Shown here piece by piece: positions 56,864-64,000 of a stretch of DNA of 64,000 nt (its first letter is position 1; each line of letters opens with the position of its first letter). The notes beneath the pieces are model-generated. The model was not told the origin of the DNA. It saw only the letters and a program-made list of their open reading frames with translations, and did no database searches. The translations under genes and the position numbers were made by a program. Location: contig NZ_BMDA01000008.1 in assembly GCF_014635545.1 (NCBI RefSeq), positions 27,575 to 91,574 of the forward strand, given 5' to 3'. Source of the DNA: Acinetobacter courvalinii. GTDB taxonomy: Bacteria > Pseudomonadota > Gammaproteobacteria > Pseudomonadales > Moraxellaceae.

Positions 56864-58117
56864 TTAAAATAATGCTTTAGGCAGACGAATCTGAATAATT
56901 TCATTGTCGTCGGCAAGTTTGGCATTGCGTCCCGATGAACCCGGGAAATTATTGTCATTCAATACCGTCAAAGTCGTGCCATTTTCAATGATGACATCTT
57001 CAATGGTCTCAAATGGAAATGCAAAAACTTTACCTGTTCCAATATCCCCTGCCCGCACGGTGCCGTATAGAGCATCTGGATTGGCAATCTTCATCAAGTC
57101 GACCAGATCTTCACGCGCTACTGTTTGTTTAGGCTCATTGAACTTAATCCGGATCAGTTTTTTATATCCGCCTAGATTATTCTGGCTCACATCCCGCTCG
57201 ATAATGATGCCTTCTTTGTCATTAAACAATTGGAAATCGCCAATATTGGTGGCTTTGCTGTTCAGCTCAAACCAATAATAAACACCGGTATAGGCTTTTT
57301 TCTGAAGGTCAAACTGGGAAATCAGTAGTCGGCCAGTTGCATCATTCAGTAAAGGTTTTTCCAGCAAAGGATATAAATACTTGCCATCTGGTGAAATTGC
57401 CATGCCCTCGAAGCCACTACTGCGCCCCACCAGAGGCTCAACATAATTGATATTGGCTTTATTGAGCTGGTTTTGTGGGGAACGTAATTCTTGTGCCGGA
57501 TTCAATGGATTTGGCAATCCAATCGGCGCATCGAGCAACACACCTTGTGCCGAGAAGTGCAGCAGATAAGGACCAAACTCGTCGCCAATCCAGTAGCTTC
57601 CATCCGCAGCACGTTGCATCGATTCAGGATCAAAATCCGCCCCAGTCAACAAACGCTCTGCGGTATTGCCATTCACAATCTCAAAAGGAATCAGTTTATT
57701 GGGATCACGTAGCTGGACAAAACTTTGCACAGCCACTTGCCCTGTGCCTTTAGCTTTGCTTTTAAAGTCTGCTTTGATTTTATAAATACGTAACAAGAAA
57801 TCGGCTGAATTGTCCTGTGTGCCAAAACCGTTATCGGCCATGGCCATATAACTACCATCCGCATTTTTCAAAGCGGCAGAAAAGCCTTGTACTGGCTGCC
57901 CTTTAAATGGCGGATAAATTCCATTGGCACCACTCACGGCTTTACCCGAGTCGGGGCCAGCCGCATAAGTTGCAACATCAAGTTTGGCAAAAGAGACTAA
58001 AGTAGGCTCGGTAACTTTCTCTGTGGGTGTGGTCTGATCTTGTTTATTATCATCGTTACAGGCACTGAGTCCTAAAGCTGTACTGCACAATACGGCCAAT
58101 AAAGTTTTCTTATTCAT
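56864..58117 (-). CDS. Phytase-like esterase domain lipoprotein
   Basis: Predicted lipoprotein with a phytase-like propeller domain (PF13449 type). The 417-residue precursor has a signal peptide with lipobox LSAC and Cys at 20, followed by a charged, Thr-rich linker. The main domain carries MADNGFGTQDNSADFLLRIY, WIGDEFGPYLLHFS and GFEGMAISPDGKYLYPLLE, the usual Asp/Glu-rich repeats. Reaction is not known for this group; phosphomonoesterase activity is one option. It lies 78 bases upstream of the MFS gene on the same strand. Confidence 0.84.
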   Translation of the reverse strand: MNKKTLLAVLCSTALGLSACNDDNKQDQTTPTEKVTEPTLVSFAKLDVATYAAGPDSGKAVSGANGIYPPFKGQPVQGFSAALKNADGSYMAMADNGFGTQDNSADFLLRIYKIKADFKSKAKGTGQVAVQSFVQLRDPNKLIPFEIVNGNTAERLLTGADFDPESMQRAADGSYWIGDEFGPYLLHFSAQGVLLDAPIGLPNPLNPAQELRSPQNQLNKANINYVEPLVGRSSGFEGMAISPDGKYLYPLLEKPLLNDATGRLLISQFDLQKKAYTGVYYWFELNSKATNIGDFQLFNDKEGIIIERDVSQNNLGGYKKLIRIKFNEPKQTVAREDLVDLMKIANPDALYGTVRAGDIGTGKVFAFPFETIEDVIIENGTTLTVLNDNNFPGSSGRNAKLADDNEIIQIRLPKALF

Positions 58118-58267
58118 GGTTTTATACGCTTGGTCAAAAATTACGCCAATTTAAGCAAGCTTTGATGACATTTTTACTGCAATCGCATGAACTCTTTATG
58201 GCGAAAAGATGACAATGTAACCCAACATTTTGTTTTATAAATTACGCTAACGATCGCCTATCCAGTC

Positions 58268-58675
58268 TTACTCAAGTTTGATCGGTCGATATACACCCGC
58301 AATCGCGGCTTTTAAAAAGTTTTGAAAAGTTGGGCATTGCATATGATTTTCTGCAGGGCATACCGCAGCATGTCTCAGTCCCTGGCTGATAAAATCCAAG
58401 CGCTGGATCATTTGTTGCAATTGTTCAGCTTTCTCATTCAGCATGGCGCGATCCAGTTCAGGCTGACCATTTTCGCCAAACATCTGTGCAATTTCATTAA
58501 GGGAAAAACCTGCCGCCCGCCCCAAAGCAATCAATGCCAATTGATCCAGAACCTGCTTGCCATATTGTCGGCGTAATCCATGACGGCCTATTGATTTGAT
58601 TAAACCTTTTTCTTCGTAAAAGCGTAAGGTTGAGGTGCTCACATGGGCCCGCTTCGCAACTTCTCCAATATCCAT
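58268..58675 (-). CDS. MerR-family transcriptional regulator
   Basis: DNA-binding regulator. The 135-residue protein has the winged HTH at the start (MDIGEVAKRAHVSTSTLRFYEEKGLI), a dimerisation coiled coil (about 78-100) and two C-terminal cysteines, C106 and C114 (VCPAENHMQC). These could sense metal or redox state but do not match the SoxR 2Fe-2S motif or CueR loop. It diverges from a three-gene operon across an 80-base gap that holds a MerR-type palindrome. Confidence 0.85.
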   Translation of the reverse strand: MDIGEVAKRAHVSTSTLRFYEEKGLIKSIGRHGLRRQYGKQVLDQLALIALGRAAGFSLNEIAQMFGENGQPELDRAMLNEKAEQLQQMIQRLDFISQGLRHAAVCPAENHMQCPTFQNFLKAAIAGVYRPIKLE

Positions 58676-58684
58676 AAATACCCC

Positions 58685-58724
58685 TTGACTTCAAGTTGAC
58701 TTGAACTTGCACACTATCTTTATC
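58685..58724 (+). promoter_or_regulatory. MerR-type operator/promoter
   Basis: The palindrome TTCAAG-TTGA-CTTGAA lies at 58690-58705. TTGACT occurs twice, at 58685-58690 and 58696-58701. The second pairs with TTTATC (58719-58724) over 17 bases; the first pairs with CACTAT (58712-58717) over a long 21-base spacer. Long spacers are typical of MerR-activated promoters, so the first is favoured if the operon is activated. Confidence 0.55.
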
Positions 58725-58755
58725 GCGTTTTACGCAAAAAAGATCAAGGTGAAAA

Positions 58756-59247
58756 ATGGAAACTATGGAACTGTTATTTCAAATCCTATGTTTAGGTGTC
58801 GGTGCCACAATCATGATGGATATGTGGCTATTGCTATTAAAAACACTCAACCGCCCAAGCTTAAATTTTGCTTTGTTGGGCCGTTGGTTGGGCTGGATGT
58901 TTCGAGGCAAGTTCATCCATGCCTCGATTGCGCAAAGTCCTGCCATCCGACAGGAATATGCCTTGGGTTGGCTGGCACATTACAGTGTCGGCATGCTGTT
59001 TGCCTTCAGCTTTGTGCTGATTGTTGGAGAAGCGTGGTTACGACAATCTCAATTTAGCTCTGCTTTTATTTTCGGCGTGATTACAGTGCTCATTCCCTTC
59101 TTAATTATGCAACCAGCTATGGGGGCAGGCCTTGCCTCAGCTAAAACAGCACAGCCTCTGCGCAACTGTCTACGCAGCCTGATCAACCACGCTATTTTTG
59201 GCTGCGGTTTATATCTCAGCGCTCAATTGCTTGCATTATTTCACTGA
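58756..59247 (+). CDS. DUF2938 membrane protein
   Basis: Inner-membrane protein of the DUF2938 family, function unknown. The 163-residue product has four TM segments (about 5-25, 73-95, 100-122 and 140-160), with GRWLGWMFRGKF and GWLAHYSVGMLFAF as conserved spans. It is the first gene of an operon controlled by the divergent MerR-type regulator, with the flavodoxin-like gene 10 bases downstream. Confidence 0.82.
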   Translation: METMELLFQILCLGVGATIMMDMWLLLLKTLNRPSLNFALLGRWLGWMFRGKFIHASIAQSPAIRQEYALGWLAHYSVGMLFAFSFVLIVGEAWLRQSQFSSAFIFGVITVLIPFLIMQPAMGAGLASAKTAQPLRNCLRSLINHAIFGCGLYLSAQLLALFH

Positions 59248-59257
59248 GAGATCAATC

Positions 59258-59833
59258 ATGAAATCGATTGCCATTATTTATCATAGCCGTCAGGGCCATA
59301 CCCAGTTTATTGCCCAACAGATTCAACGCGGTATAGCGCAAGTTGGACAGATTAAAACTGATTTATTCAGCGCTGAGCAGTTAATGTCTCAACCCGAATT
59401 ACTCTGTCACTATGACGGACTGATTTGGGGCTCCCCCACCTATTTGGGTGGTGTGTCAGGCGCATTCAAACAATTGATGGATGCCACAGGGCCTTTATGG
59501 AAAAAACAAGCCTTTAAAGGAAAATTAGCCGCAGGATTTACCGTTTCCTCACTGCCCGCAGGGGATAAGCAATCTACACTGATTTCACTTTTCACCTTTT
59601 CGATGCAACACGGTATGATATGGGTCGGTAACCCTATTTTACCCGAGCAACATCAAGGGGTTCCGTATACGCAAGCAGCCAATCGACTCGGCTCATGGAC
59701 TGGGCTTATGGCACAAGCTGAACATGCCAGTGCAGCAGATGCCTTTGATTTTGGTGATATTAAAACTGCTCAGCTATTTGGACAAAATTTTGCATTCAGC
59801 TTAAGTGCATATCAAGGAGTGATGATCACGTGA
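59258..59833 (+). CDS. Flavodoxin-fold NAD(P)H oxidoreductase, WrbA-like
   Basis: FMN-binding flavodoxin-family protein. ATG 59258 gives 191 residues. The phosphate loop is YHSRQGHTQ (8-16), later WGSPTYLGGVSGAFKQLMD as in WrbA and related quinone reductases, then KLAAGFTVSSLPAGDKQSTL. Related enzymes reduce quinones by two electrons. Its GTGA overlap with the next gene shows coupling. The GAGAG before the ATG is a fair ribosome site. Confidence 0.82.
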   Translation: MKSIAIIYHSRQGHTQFIAQQIQRGIAQVGQIKTDLFSAEQLMSQPELLCHYDGLIWGSPTYLGGVSGAFKQLMDATGPLWKKQAFKGKLAAGFTVSSLPAGDKQSTLISLFTFSMQHGMIWVGNPILPEQHQGVPYTQAANRLGSWTGLMAQAEHASAADAFDFGDIKTAQLFGQNFAFSLSAYQGVMIT

Positions 59834-60048
59834 AAGCAGCAAGTCTTTTATTTCCATTGGTTCTGTCCTGCATGATGTCTTTTTTAATTTCTGGCATCAC
59901 CACATTAAAGGCAGTCGGTTTTATCGATCATTTCTTTGCCATGTGGATGTCAGCATGGATCGTGGCATGGATGTTTGCCTTTCCTAGCGTATTGGTCTGC
60001 GCACCGATTGCACAAAGGTTGGTAGGATGGATTCTAAAGAAACGCTAA
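59830..60048 (+). CDS. DUF2798 membrane protein
   Basis: Small inner-membrane protein with two TM helices. The 72-residue product starts at GTG 59830, inside the stop codon of the flavodoxin gene (GTGA). The family pattern includes SFLISGITTLKAVGF and FFAMWMSAWIVAWMFAFPSVL and ends in basic residues. Function unknown. It closes the MerR-controlled operon. Confidence 0.8.
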   Translation: MKAASLLFPLVLSCMMSFLISGITTLKAVGFIDHFFAMWMSAWIVAWMFAFPSVLVCAPIAQRLVGWILKKR

Positions 60049-60084
60049 TTAGTACTTTGTAAGCAAAAGCCTACAGTAACTGTG

Positions 60085-60250
60085 GTCATTGGCGAATATC
60101 CCTAGAGAGATAGATTCACTAAGATATGAAGCATAGAGAGACAGGATGTCTCATTCAGAATAACAAGAACACAGGATGTGGTCGTTGACAGGAGTTGGCG
60201 GCAAGAAACCAAATATGAAAAGCCTCGACAGGATGTCGGGGCTTTTTTAT
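60085..60250 (+). ncRNA. Terminator-ended noncoding unit A (putative small RNA), direct repeat copy 1
   Basis: This segment recurs at 60970-61134, offset 885 bases. The conserved parts are gtcattggcgaat (60085-60097) and a 110-base core (60141-60250) that differs from copy 2 at about nine positions. The core holds three acaggatgt motifs and one acaggag. It ends in a perfect 10-bp stem agcctcgaca (60221-60230) / tgtcggggct (60234-60243) with a GGA loop and seven T, a very strong intrinsic terminator. A separate promoter for the next gene follows, so the unit looks like a free small RNA rather than a leader. Transcription start is not defined; I recall a multi-copy small-RNA family in A. baumannii, but cannot verify a match. 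Confidence 0.55.
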
Positions 60251-60307
60251 TGTCCTTGAGTTTGTTTGAATACAAAAAAAGTAAACGATTTAACTTACGA
60301 TTCTGCA

Positions 60308-60336
60308 TTGACTCCCTGTGGCTTGCTACCTACTAT
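60308..60336 (+). promoter_or_regulatory. Promoter of the first lytic transglycosylase
   Basis: TTGACT (60308-60313), 17-base spacer, TACTAT (60331-60336). The second copy has the same arrangement. It lies after the terminator of unit A, so the gene does not depend on readthrough. Confidence 0.65.
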
Positions 60337-60374
60337 CCGCATGTTTTATATATGATGGTCAGTCTTGTTTTACG

Positions 60375-60938
60375 ATGATAATTTACAACAAATTTTGCTT
60401 TTCTCGGTTCCAAATCACTTTTGCCAAATTGAGTGTCGTCCTTTTCATTAGCTATTTAACCGCTGCCTGTACCAGTACTCAAGGCCCTTCGGTACGTCAA
60501 TCTCAACAATTTGCAACAGGAATCCAGAACGCCTACTCCGTTGCGCCGAGCACGGCTAATCGCGTTGCTCCAATCATTCTCAAAACTGCTGAACGACATA
60601 ACATTTCTCCGCATTTACTCGCTGCACTGATTCGTCAGGAATCCAGTTATCGCACGTTTGCCCGCTCCTCTGCGGATGCAGTGGGCTTAACGCAGGTCCG
60701 TCCAAAATTCTGGCAACAGTTTTGTCCAGGTGATCTGTATGATGAACATATCAATATTAATTGTGGTGCCTATATTCTGGCGAACTACTATCAATCTACT
60801 GGAGACTGGGCAAAAGCCTTGGGTTATTACAATGTGGGTCCGACAGGCTATCGCAGAAGCCCGTATATGCGCCAACAGGCTGAACGTTATGCCAGCTCGG
60901 TCAAACGACATGAACAGTCCTTGAAAGAAGCTTTATAA
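60375..60938 (+). CDS. Lytic transglycosylase, SLT domain, copy 1
   Basis: Small murein lytic transglycosylase that cleaves the glycan strand without water. From ATG 60375 the product has 187 residues: a signal sequence with a near-lipobox TAAC (Cys 32; position -3 is Thr, so lipidation is less sure), then the SLT domain with catalytic E89 in LIRQESSY, GLTQV, and NCGAYILANYY and YNVGPTGY. An earlier ATG at 60318 lies between the promoter hexamers and is rejected. It is a clear paralogue of the gene at 61270 over its last 145 residues. Confidence 0.88.
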   Translation: MIIYNKFCFSRFQITFAKLSVVLFISYLTAACTSTQGPSVRQSQQFATGIQNAYSVAPSTANRVAPIILKTAERHNISPHLLAALIRQESSYRTFARSSADAVGLTQVRPKFWQQFCPGDLYDEHININCGAYILANYYQSTGDWAKALGYYNVGPTGYRRSPYMRQQAERYASSVKRHEQSLKEAL

Positions 60939-60969
60939 ACCTTGTCGGTAAAAACCTACACCGGTTAGC

Positions 60970-61134
60970 GTCATTGGCGAATGTCCTCATCATCTTGCAT
61001 TCATTAATATAGGACTCATACAGGGACAGGACGTCTCATTCAGAACAATAACAGCACAGGATGTGGTCATTGACAGGAGTTGATGGCAAGAAACCCAATA
61101 TGAAAAGCCTCGACAGGATGTCGGGGCTTTTTTA
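60970..61134 (+). ncRNA. Terminator-ended noncoding unit B (putative small RNA), direct repeat copy 2
   Basis: Second copy of the unit at 60085-60250. The 13-base box is at 60970-60982, the core at 61026-61134, and the same 10-bp terminator stem at 61106-61115 / 61119-61128 is unchanged, followed by the T-run. The 5' part between box and core has diverged strongly, while box, core and hairpin are kept, which suggests selection. TAATAT at 61005-61010 is a possible -10 for this unit. Confidence 0.55.
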
Positions 61135-61174
61135 TGTTCCGTTTAAAAGAATGAATACGGTAAAACAACTGCTA

Positions 61175-61203
61175 TTGACTCCCCTAAACCGAGTGCATAC
61201 CAT
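61175..61203 (+). promoter_or_regulatory. Promoter of the second lytic transglycosylase
   Basis: TTGACT (61175-61180), 17-base spacer, TACCAT (61198-61203), the same form as the promoter at 60308-60336 although the surrounding bases have diverged. Confidence 0.6.
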
Positions 61204-61269
61204 CCTAATAATTTTATTCTGTCTCGGGTCTTGGTTTTGCAAATCGTCTCTACATCAACTGATCAAGGT

Positions 61270-61812
61270 ATGACTTCTCACGCGCTCGGTTCACTTTTTT
61301 TAAAGCTCAGCCTTGTCATTATGGCAGTGAGTCTTTCCGCGTGTAGTAGCTTAAGCGGATCATTTGCAAATCGCTCGAATCAACTCTCCTCAGGCTTACA
61401 AAACGCTTATTCTGTTTCACCCAGCACAGCCAATCGTTTATCACCGATGATCATTCAAAGTGCTGAGCGTTATGATGTATCGCCGACTTTACTGGCCGCG
61501 CTGATTCGCCAGGAATCCAATTATAATAGCGCTGCCCGCTCACCAACGGGGGCCATTGGTTTAACCCAAATCATTTCCAGTCATTGGAATCAGGCTTGCC
61601 CAGGCAATCTTTATGATGAAAATGTCAACATTAACTGTGGCGCGCATGTTCTCTCGACCTACTATCGATCTGCTGGTAGCTGGTCCAAAGCCGTGGCCTA
61701 TTACAATGTTGGCCCAACAGGCTATCAACGTAGCTTCTGGACACGACATAAAGGTAAAAAGTACGCCCGCTCGGTGAAACGCCATGAAAAAAACTTGAAA
61801 AAAGCCTTATAA
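61270..61812 (+). CDS. Lytic transglycosylase, SLT domain, copy 2
   Basis: Paralogue of the previous gene, from the same tandem duplication. From ATG 61270 the product has 180 residues: a signal peptide with good lipobox LSAC (Cys 25), then the SLT domain with catalytic E82 in LIRQESNY, GLTQI, NCGAHVLSTYY and YNVGPTGY, and a basic C terminus. The ribosome site is poor (aagg one base from the ATG); an upstream TTG at 61231 is possible. It ends before a terminator shared with cysK. Confidence 0.88.
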   Translation: MTSHALGSLFLKLSLVIMAVSLSACSSLSGSFANRSNQLSSGLQNAYSVSPSTANRLSPMIIQSAERYDVSPTLLAALIRQESNYNSAARSPTGAIGLTQIISSHWNQACPGNLYDENVNINCGAHVLSTYYRSAGSWSKAVAYYNVGPTGYQRSFWTRHKGKKYARSVKRHEKNLKKAL

Positions 61813-61830
61813 AAAATACAGTAAAAATGA

Positions 61831-61860
61831 AAAAACCATGCGCTTAGGCATGGTTTTTTA
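61831..61860. terminator. Bidirectional terminator between transglycosylase and cysK
   Basis: Stem aaaaccatgc / gcatggtttt around 61832-61857 with T-run, serving convergent genes. Confidence 0.8.
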
Positions 61861-61877
61861 TAACTTGAACAATAGAT

Positions 61878-62879
61878 TTAGGCTTCGTCAAACAAACCTT
61901 CAAATAAGACTGAAGATAGGTAACGTTCACCGCTATCCGGTAAGATCACCACTATGGTTTTGCCTGCATTTTCAGGACGTTCTGCAATTTGAGCTGCCGC
62001 CGCCAATGCTGCACCACTGGAGATACCGACCAGAATCCCTTCTTGAGTTGCACACTTTCTTGCCCACTCAATGGCATCCGCACTATTCACAGGGACAACT
62101 TCATCTACCAAATCCAAATCTAAGTTCTTCGGAATGAAGTTGGCGCCAATTCCTTGAATTTTATGCGGTGCCGGGGTAATGCTTTCGCCATTTTTGGTTT
62201 GAGTAATGATTGGAGATTCAGCCGGTTCAACTGCAACTGAATACAACGGCTTATTCTGAACTTGCTCAAAATAACGAGAAATTCCAGTAATGGTTCCGCC
62301 TGTGCCGACACCCGCCACTAGAATATCAACTTGTCCATTGGTTGCCTGCCAGATTTCAGGGCCTGTGGTATCAACATGAATTTGAGGATTGGCTGGATTT
62401 TCAAATTGTTGCGGCAAGAAATATAGTTCTGGATTTTCCGTAGCTAAACGCACAGCTTCATCTACTGCACCTTTCATTCCTTTAGCAGGCTCAGTTAAAA
62501 CCAGATTTGCACCTAAAGCTTTTAAAACCTTTCGGCGCTCCAGACTCATACTTGCGGGCATGGTTAAGGTAATTGGATAACCTTTTGCTGCTGCAACAAA
62601 GGCTAAGGCAATCCCTGTATTACCACTGGTCGGTTCAACAATATGCATGCCAGCTTTCAGTACACCACGTTTTTCTGCATCCGCAATCAAAGCAGCGCCA
62701 ATACGACACTTCACTGAAAATGCAGGGTTACGGCTTTCAACTTTTGCCAGTACTGTTGCACCCGTTTTAATCAGACGGTTGATACGCACTAAAGGTGTGT
62801 TCCCAATGGCTTCGGCATTGTTTGAATACACTGCGATCCCTAGGTTGGCTGGTGCTGGAAATTGCTGATCAGTTGACAT
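61878..62879 (-). CDS. cysK: Cysteine synthase A
   Basis: PLP enzyme making cysteine from O-acetylserine and sulfide. The 333-residue protein has PLP Lys57 in [11 protein letters not shown], the SGNTGIALA loop (85-93), the GTGGTITG phosphate-binding motif and the [11 protein letters not shown] span. The NPAFSVKCR motif and length favour CysK over CysM. The N-terminal 18 residues are a short extension relative to E. coli. A single gene. Confidence 0.94.
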   Translation of the reverse strand: MSTDQQFPAPANLGIAVYSNNAEAIGNTPLVRINRLIKTGATVLAKVESRNPAFSVKCRIGAALIADAEKRGVLKAGMHIVEPTSGNTGIALAFVAAAKGYPITLTMPASMSLERRKVLKALGANLVLTEPAKGMKGAVDEAVRLATENPELYFLPQQFENPANPQIHVDTTGPEIWQATNGQVDILVAGVGTGGTITGISRYFEQVQNKPLYSVAVEPAESPIITQTKNGESITPAPHKIQGIGANFIPKNLDLDLVDEVVPVNSADAIEWARKCATQEGILVGISSGAALAAAAQIAERPENAGKTIVVILPDSGERYLSSVLFEGLFDEA

Positions 62880-63007
62880 GTTATTTCCTTATTAGATTTG
62901 GAGTGATTCTCAATCATTATAGGCTTGTGGAGCGAGGAGGAAAGTAGAAAACATATAAATTATAGAAAATAAATATTTTTCAAAAAGTTAAATAAGATAA
63001 CTCTCAA

Positions 63008-63730
63008 CTACTGCTCCAAAATTTGCGTTATTCTCTTTTGATAATTATTCAAAAAATCCTTTGTTACCCGAAAATGTTCCGTTTCTTCATAGCTTATTTG
63101 TTTGATACCCGATTCCGAAAACTGGTAAATTTTTGCATTTGGATACGCCAGAAGAATAGGTGAATGGGTTGCAATAATAAATTGGGATTGTGCCTGACAT
63201 AAGCGATCTAACACGGATAGCGTGGTCATTAGCATGGTCGGTGATAAAGCGGCTTCCGGCTCATCCAAAAGATATAAGCCTCGCCCTTTTAATTTCATGG
63301 TTAATAACTTTAAAAACCCCTCTCCATGAGAGCGTGCGTGTATGTCTCCACCGTAACCTGCCAGATAATCCAGTTCTTTCATATAAGTCGCCACGTTATA
63401 AAAACTTTCGGCCCTTAAGAAGTAATAATCCTGAGGCTTCTTAAAACTTTTTATTGTGCGCAGAGATTGATATAAAACAGAGCTGCTGGTCGCCGTATTC
63501 AGTTGCACATTGCGTGTCCCTCCTTCTTCCGAAAAACCTAATGCCAGTGCCAATGCTTCGAGAATCGTGGACTTTCCCGAACCATTTTCCCCAACAAAAA
63601 ATGTAACGTCGGGATGAAACTCAATATTTTCCAAATCATTGACTGCTGGAATAACATAGGGATAACTGGCCCAGTCTAAACTTTCTGGAGCTTTCAGCTT
63701 TACGGCTCTGATATAAGGTCTTTCTTGCAT
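63008..63730 (-). CDS. AAA/ABC-type ATPase
   Basis: ATPase of the AAA_21/SMC-like class, without TM segments. The 240-residue protein has Walker A GENGSGKS (47-54), then LGFSEEGGTRNV, a GEGFLKLL signature-like helix and Walker B LYLLDEPEAALSP, ending with ATHSPILLAYPNAKIY, the switch His. Similar stand-alone proteins are common and their role is unknown; partner nuclease genes as in OLD or Septu systems are not present next to it. It is the last protein gene before the rRNA operon. Confidence 0.85.
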   Translation of the reverse strand: MQERPYIRAVKLKAPESLDWASYPYVIPAVNDLENIEFHPDVTFFVGENGSGKSTILEALALALGFSEEGGTRNVQLNTATSSSVLYQSLRTIKSFKKPQDYYFLRAESFYNVATYMKELDYLAGYGGDIHARSHGEGFLKLLTMKLKGRGLYLLDEPEAALSPTMLMTTLSVLDRLCQAQSQFIIATHSPILLAYPNAKIYQFSESGIKQISYEETEHFRVTKDFLNNYQKRITQILEQ

Positions 63731-63850
63731 GAGGCTATTAAAAATCTATTTTCTGTAGCATGCTGGATTTTGAGCAACAATAACAGACTCATTTGAGTCT
63801 TAACGTCTTGGTTTGACGCTTTTCTTATTTATAAAAATTTCCCACAATAA

Positions 63851-63884
63851 AAAACACCCCCTAACGTTAGTTAGGGGGTGTTTC
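63851..63884 (-). terminator. rRNA operon terminator
   Basis: Perfect 12-bp stem acaccccctaac (63854-63865) / gttagggggtgt (63870-63881) with loop gtta and A/T-runs at both sides, just after the 5S gene on the minus strand. Confidence 0.9.
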
Positions 63885-63894
63885 ATATTTAAAA

Positions 63895-64000
63895 GCTGGC
63901 GATGACTTACTCTCACATGGCAAGTGCCACACTACCATCAGCGCTAAGAGGTTTCACTTCTGAGTTCGGGAAGGGATCAGGTGGTTCACTCTTGCTATTG
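63895..64000 (-). rRNA. rrf: 5S ribosomal RNA (3' part; 5' end outside the window)
   Basis: Read on the minus strand the sequence contains the conserved 5S segments CCACCTGATCCC, CCGAACTCAGAAGTGAAAC, GCGCTGATGGTAGTGTGG and GAGAGTAAGTCATCGCCAGC. The gene is cut by the window edge after about 106 bases. The remaining rRNA operon should lie to the right. The exact 3' end is estimated at 63895. Confidence 0.95.

Noticed and set aside
60178-60378. 66-codon frame starting inside noncoding unit A
   Set aside because: It runs through the terminator hairpin and promoter of the next gene and is not kept in unit B.
63008-63730. AAA ATPase as part of a phage-defence system
   Set aside because: No nuclease, reverse transcriptase or other partner gene is next to it; alone it gives no support for a defence role.

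Overview
The window reads as chromosomal DNA of an Acinetobacter species (Moraxellaceae, Gammaproteobacteria). The basis is gene content and order: feoAB next to xerD-dsbC-hom-thrC, then pbpG, gacA, pilSR, ctpA-gpmI, lptFG, pepA-holC, ribE and an orphan adenine methylase behind ribD. This matches the block I recall from A. baumannii. The moderate-to-low GC, ParC numbering (Ser84/Glu88) and a 5S rRNA of Moraxellaceae type agree. Species cannot be fixed by eye. No prophage, insertion sequence, integron, resistance island or CRISPR array was seen, and comM, the usual resistance-island site in A. baumannii, is intact.

Layout. 0-1.1 kb: ferrous iron uptake (feoB partial, feoA) behind a Fur box. 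1.2-5.8 kb: chromosome dimer resolution (xerD), disulfide isomerase (dsbC) and threonine synthesis (hom, thrC). 5.9-10.8 kb: PBP7/8 and the regulators GacA and PilS/PilR. 10.9-15.9 kb: ctpA, gpmI and the LPS export permeases lptG/lptF. 16-23.5 kb: pepA-holC-hypothetical, riboflavin genes, an aquaglyceroporin and nrdR-ribD-methylase. 23.6-31.4 kb: amtB/glnK nitrogen module, ubiK, comM, a TSUP permease, a TorF-type porin with a consensus sigma-54 promoter, and an OprD-family porin. 31.4-43 kb: ppa, MAPEG protein, fadD, parC, several small conserved genes, a ketosteroid-dehydrogenase-like flavoprotein and a TerC-CBS-CorC protein. 43.4-52.5 kb: LOG protein, MdtD-type exporter, an unrecognised two-TM protein, GH25 lysozyme overlapping dinB, a decayed gene, RidA and YgiQ. 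52.6-58.1 kb: a Fur-controlled TonB siderophore receptor, an MFS carrier and a phytase-like lipoprotein. 58.2-60 kb: a MerR regulator divergent from a DUF2938-flavodoxin-DUF2798 operon. 60-61.8 kb: a tandem duplication in which each unit has a structured, terminator-ended noncoding segment followed by a promoter and a lytic transglycosylase lipoprotein. 61.9-64 kb: cysK, an AAA ATPase and the 3' end of an rRNA operon (5S, minus strand).

Most of the window is ordinary core genome. The places that reward a second look are the duplicated RNA-plus-transglycosylase unit (60.08-61.81 kb), the MerR-flavodoxin operon, the sigma-54 promoter of the TorF porin, a primase-like motif in the unrecognised protein at 45.7 kb, the decayed gene between dinB and ridA, and a 30-codon reading frame coupled to the TSUP gene.
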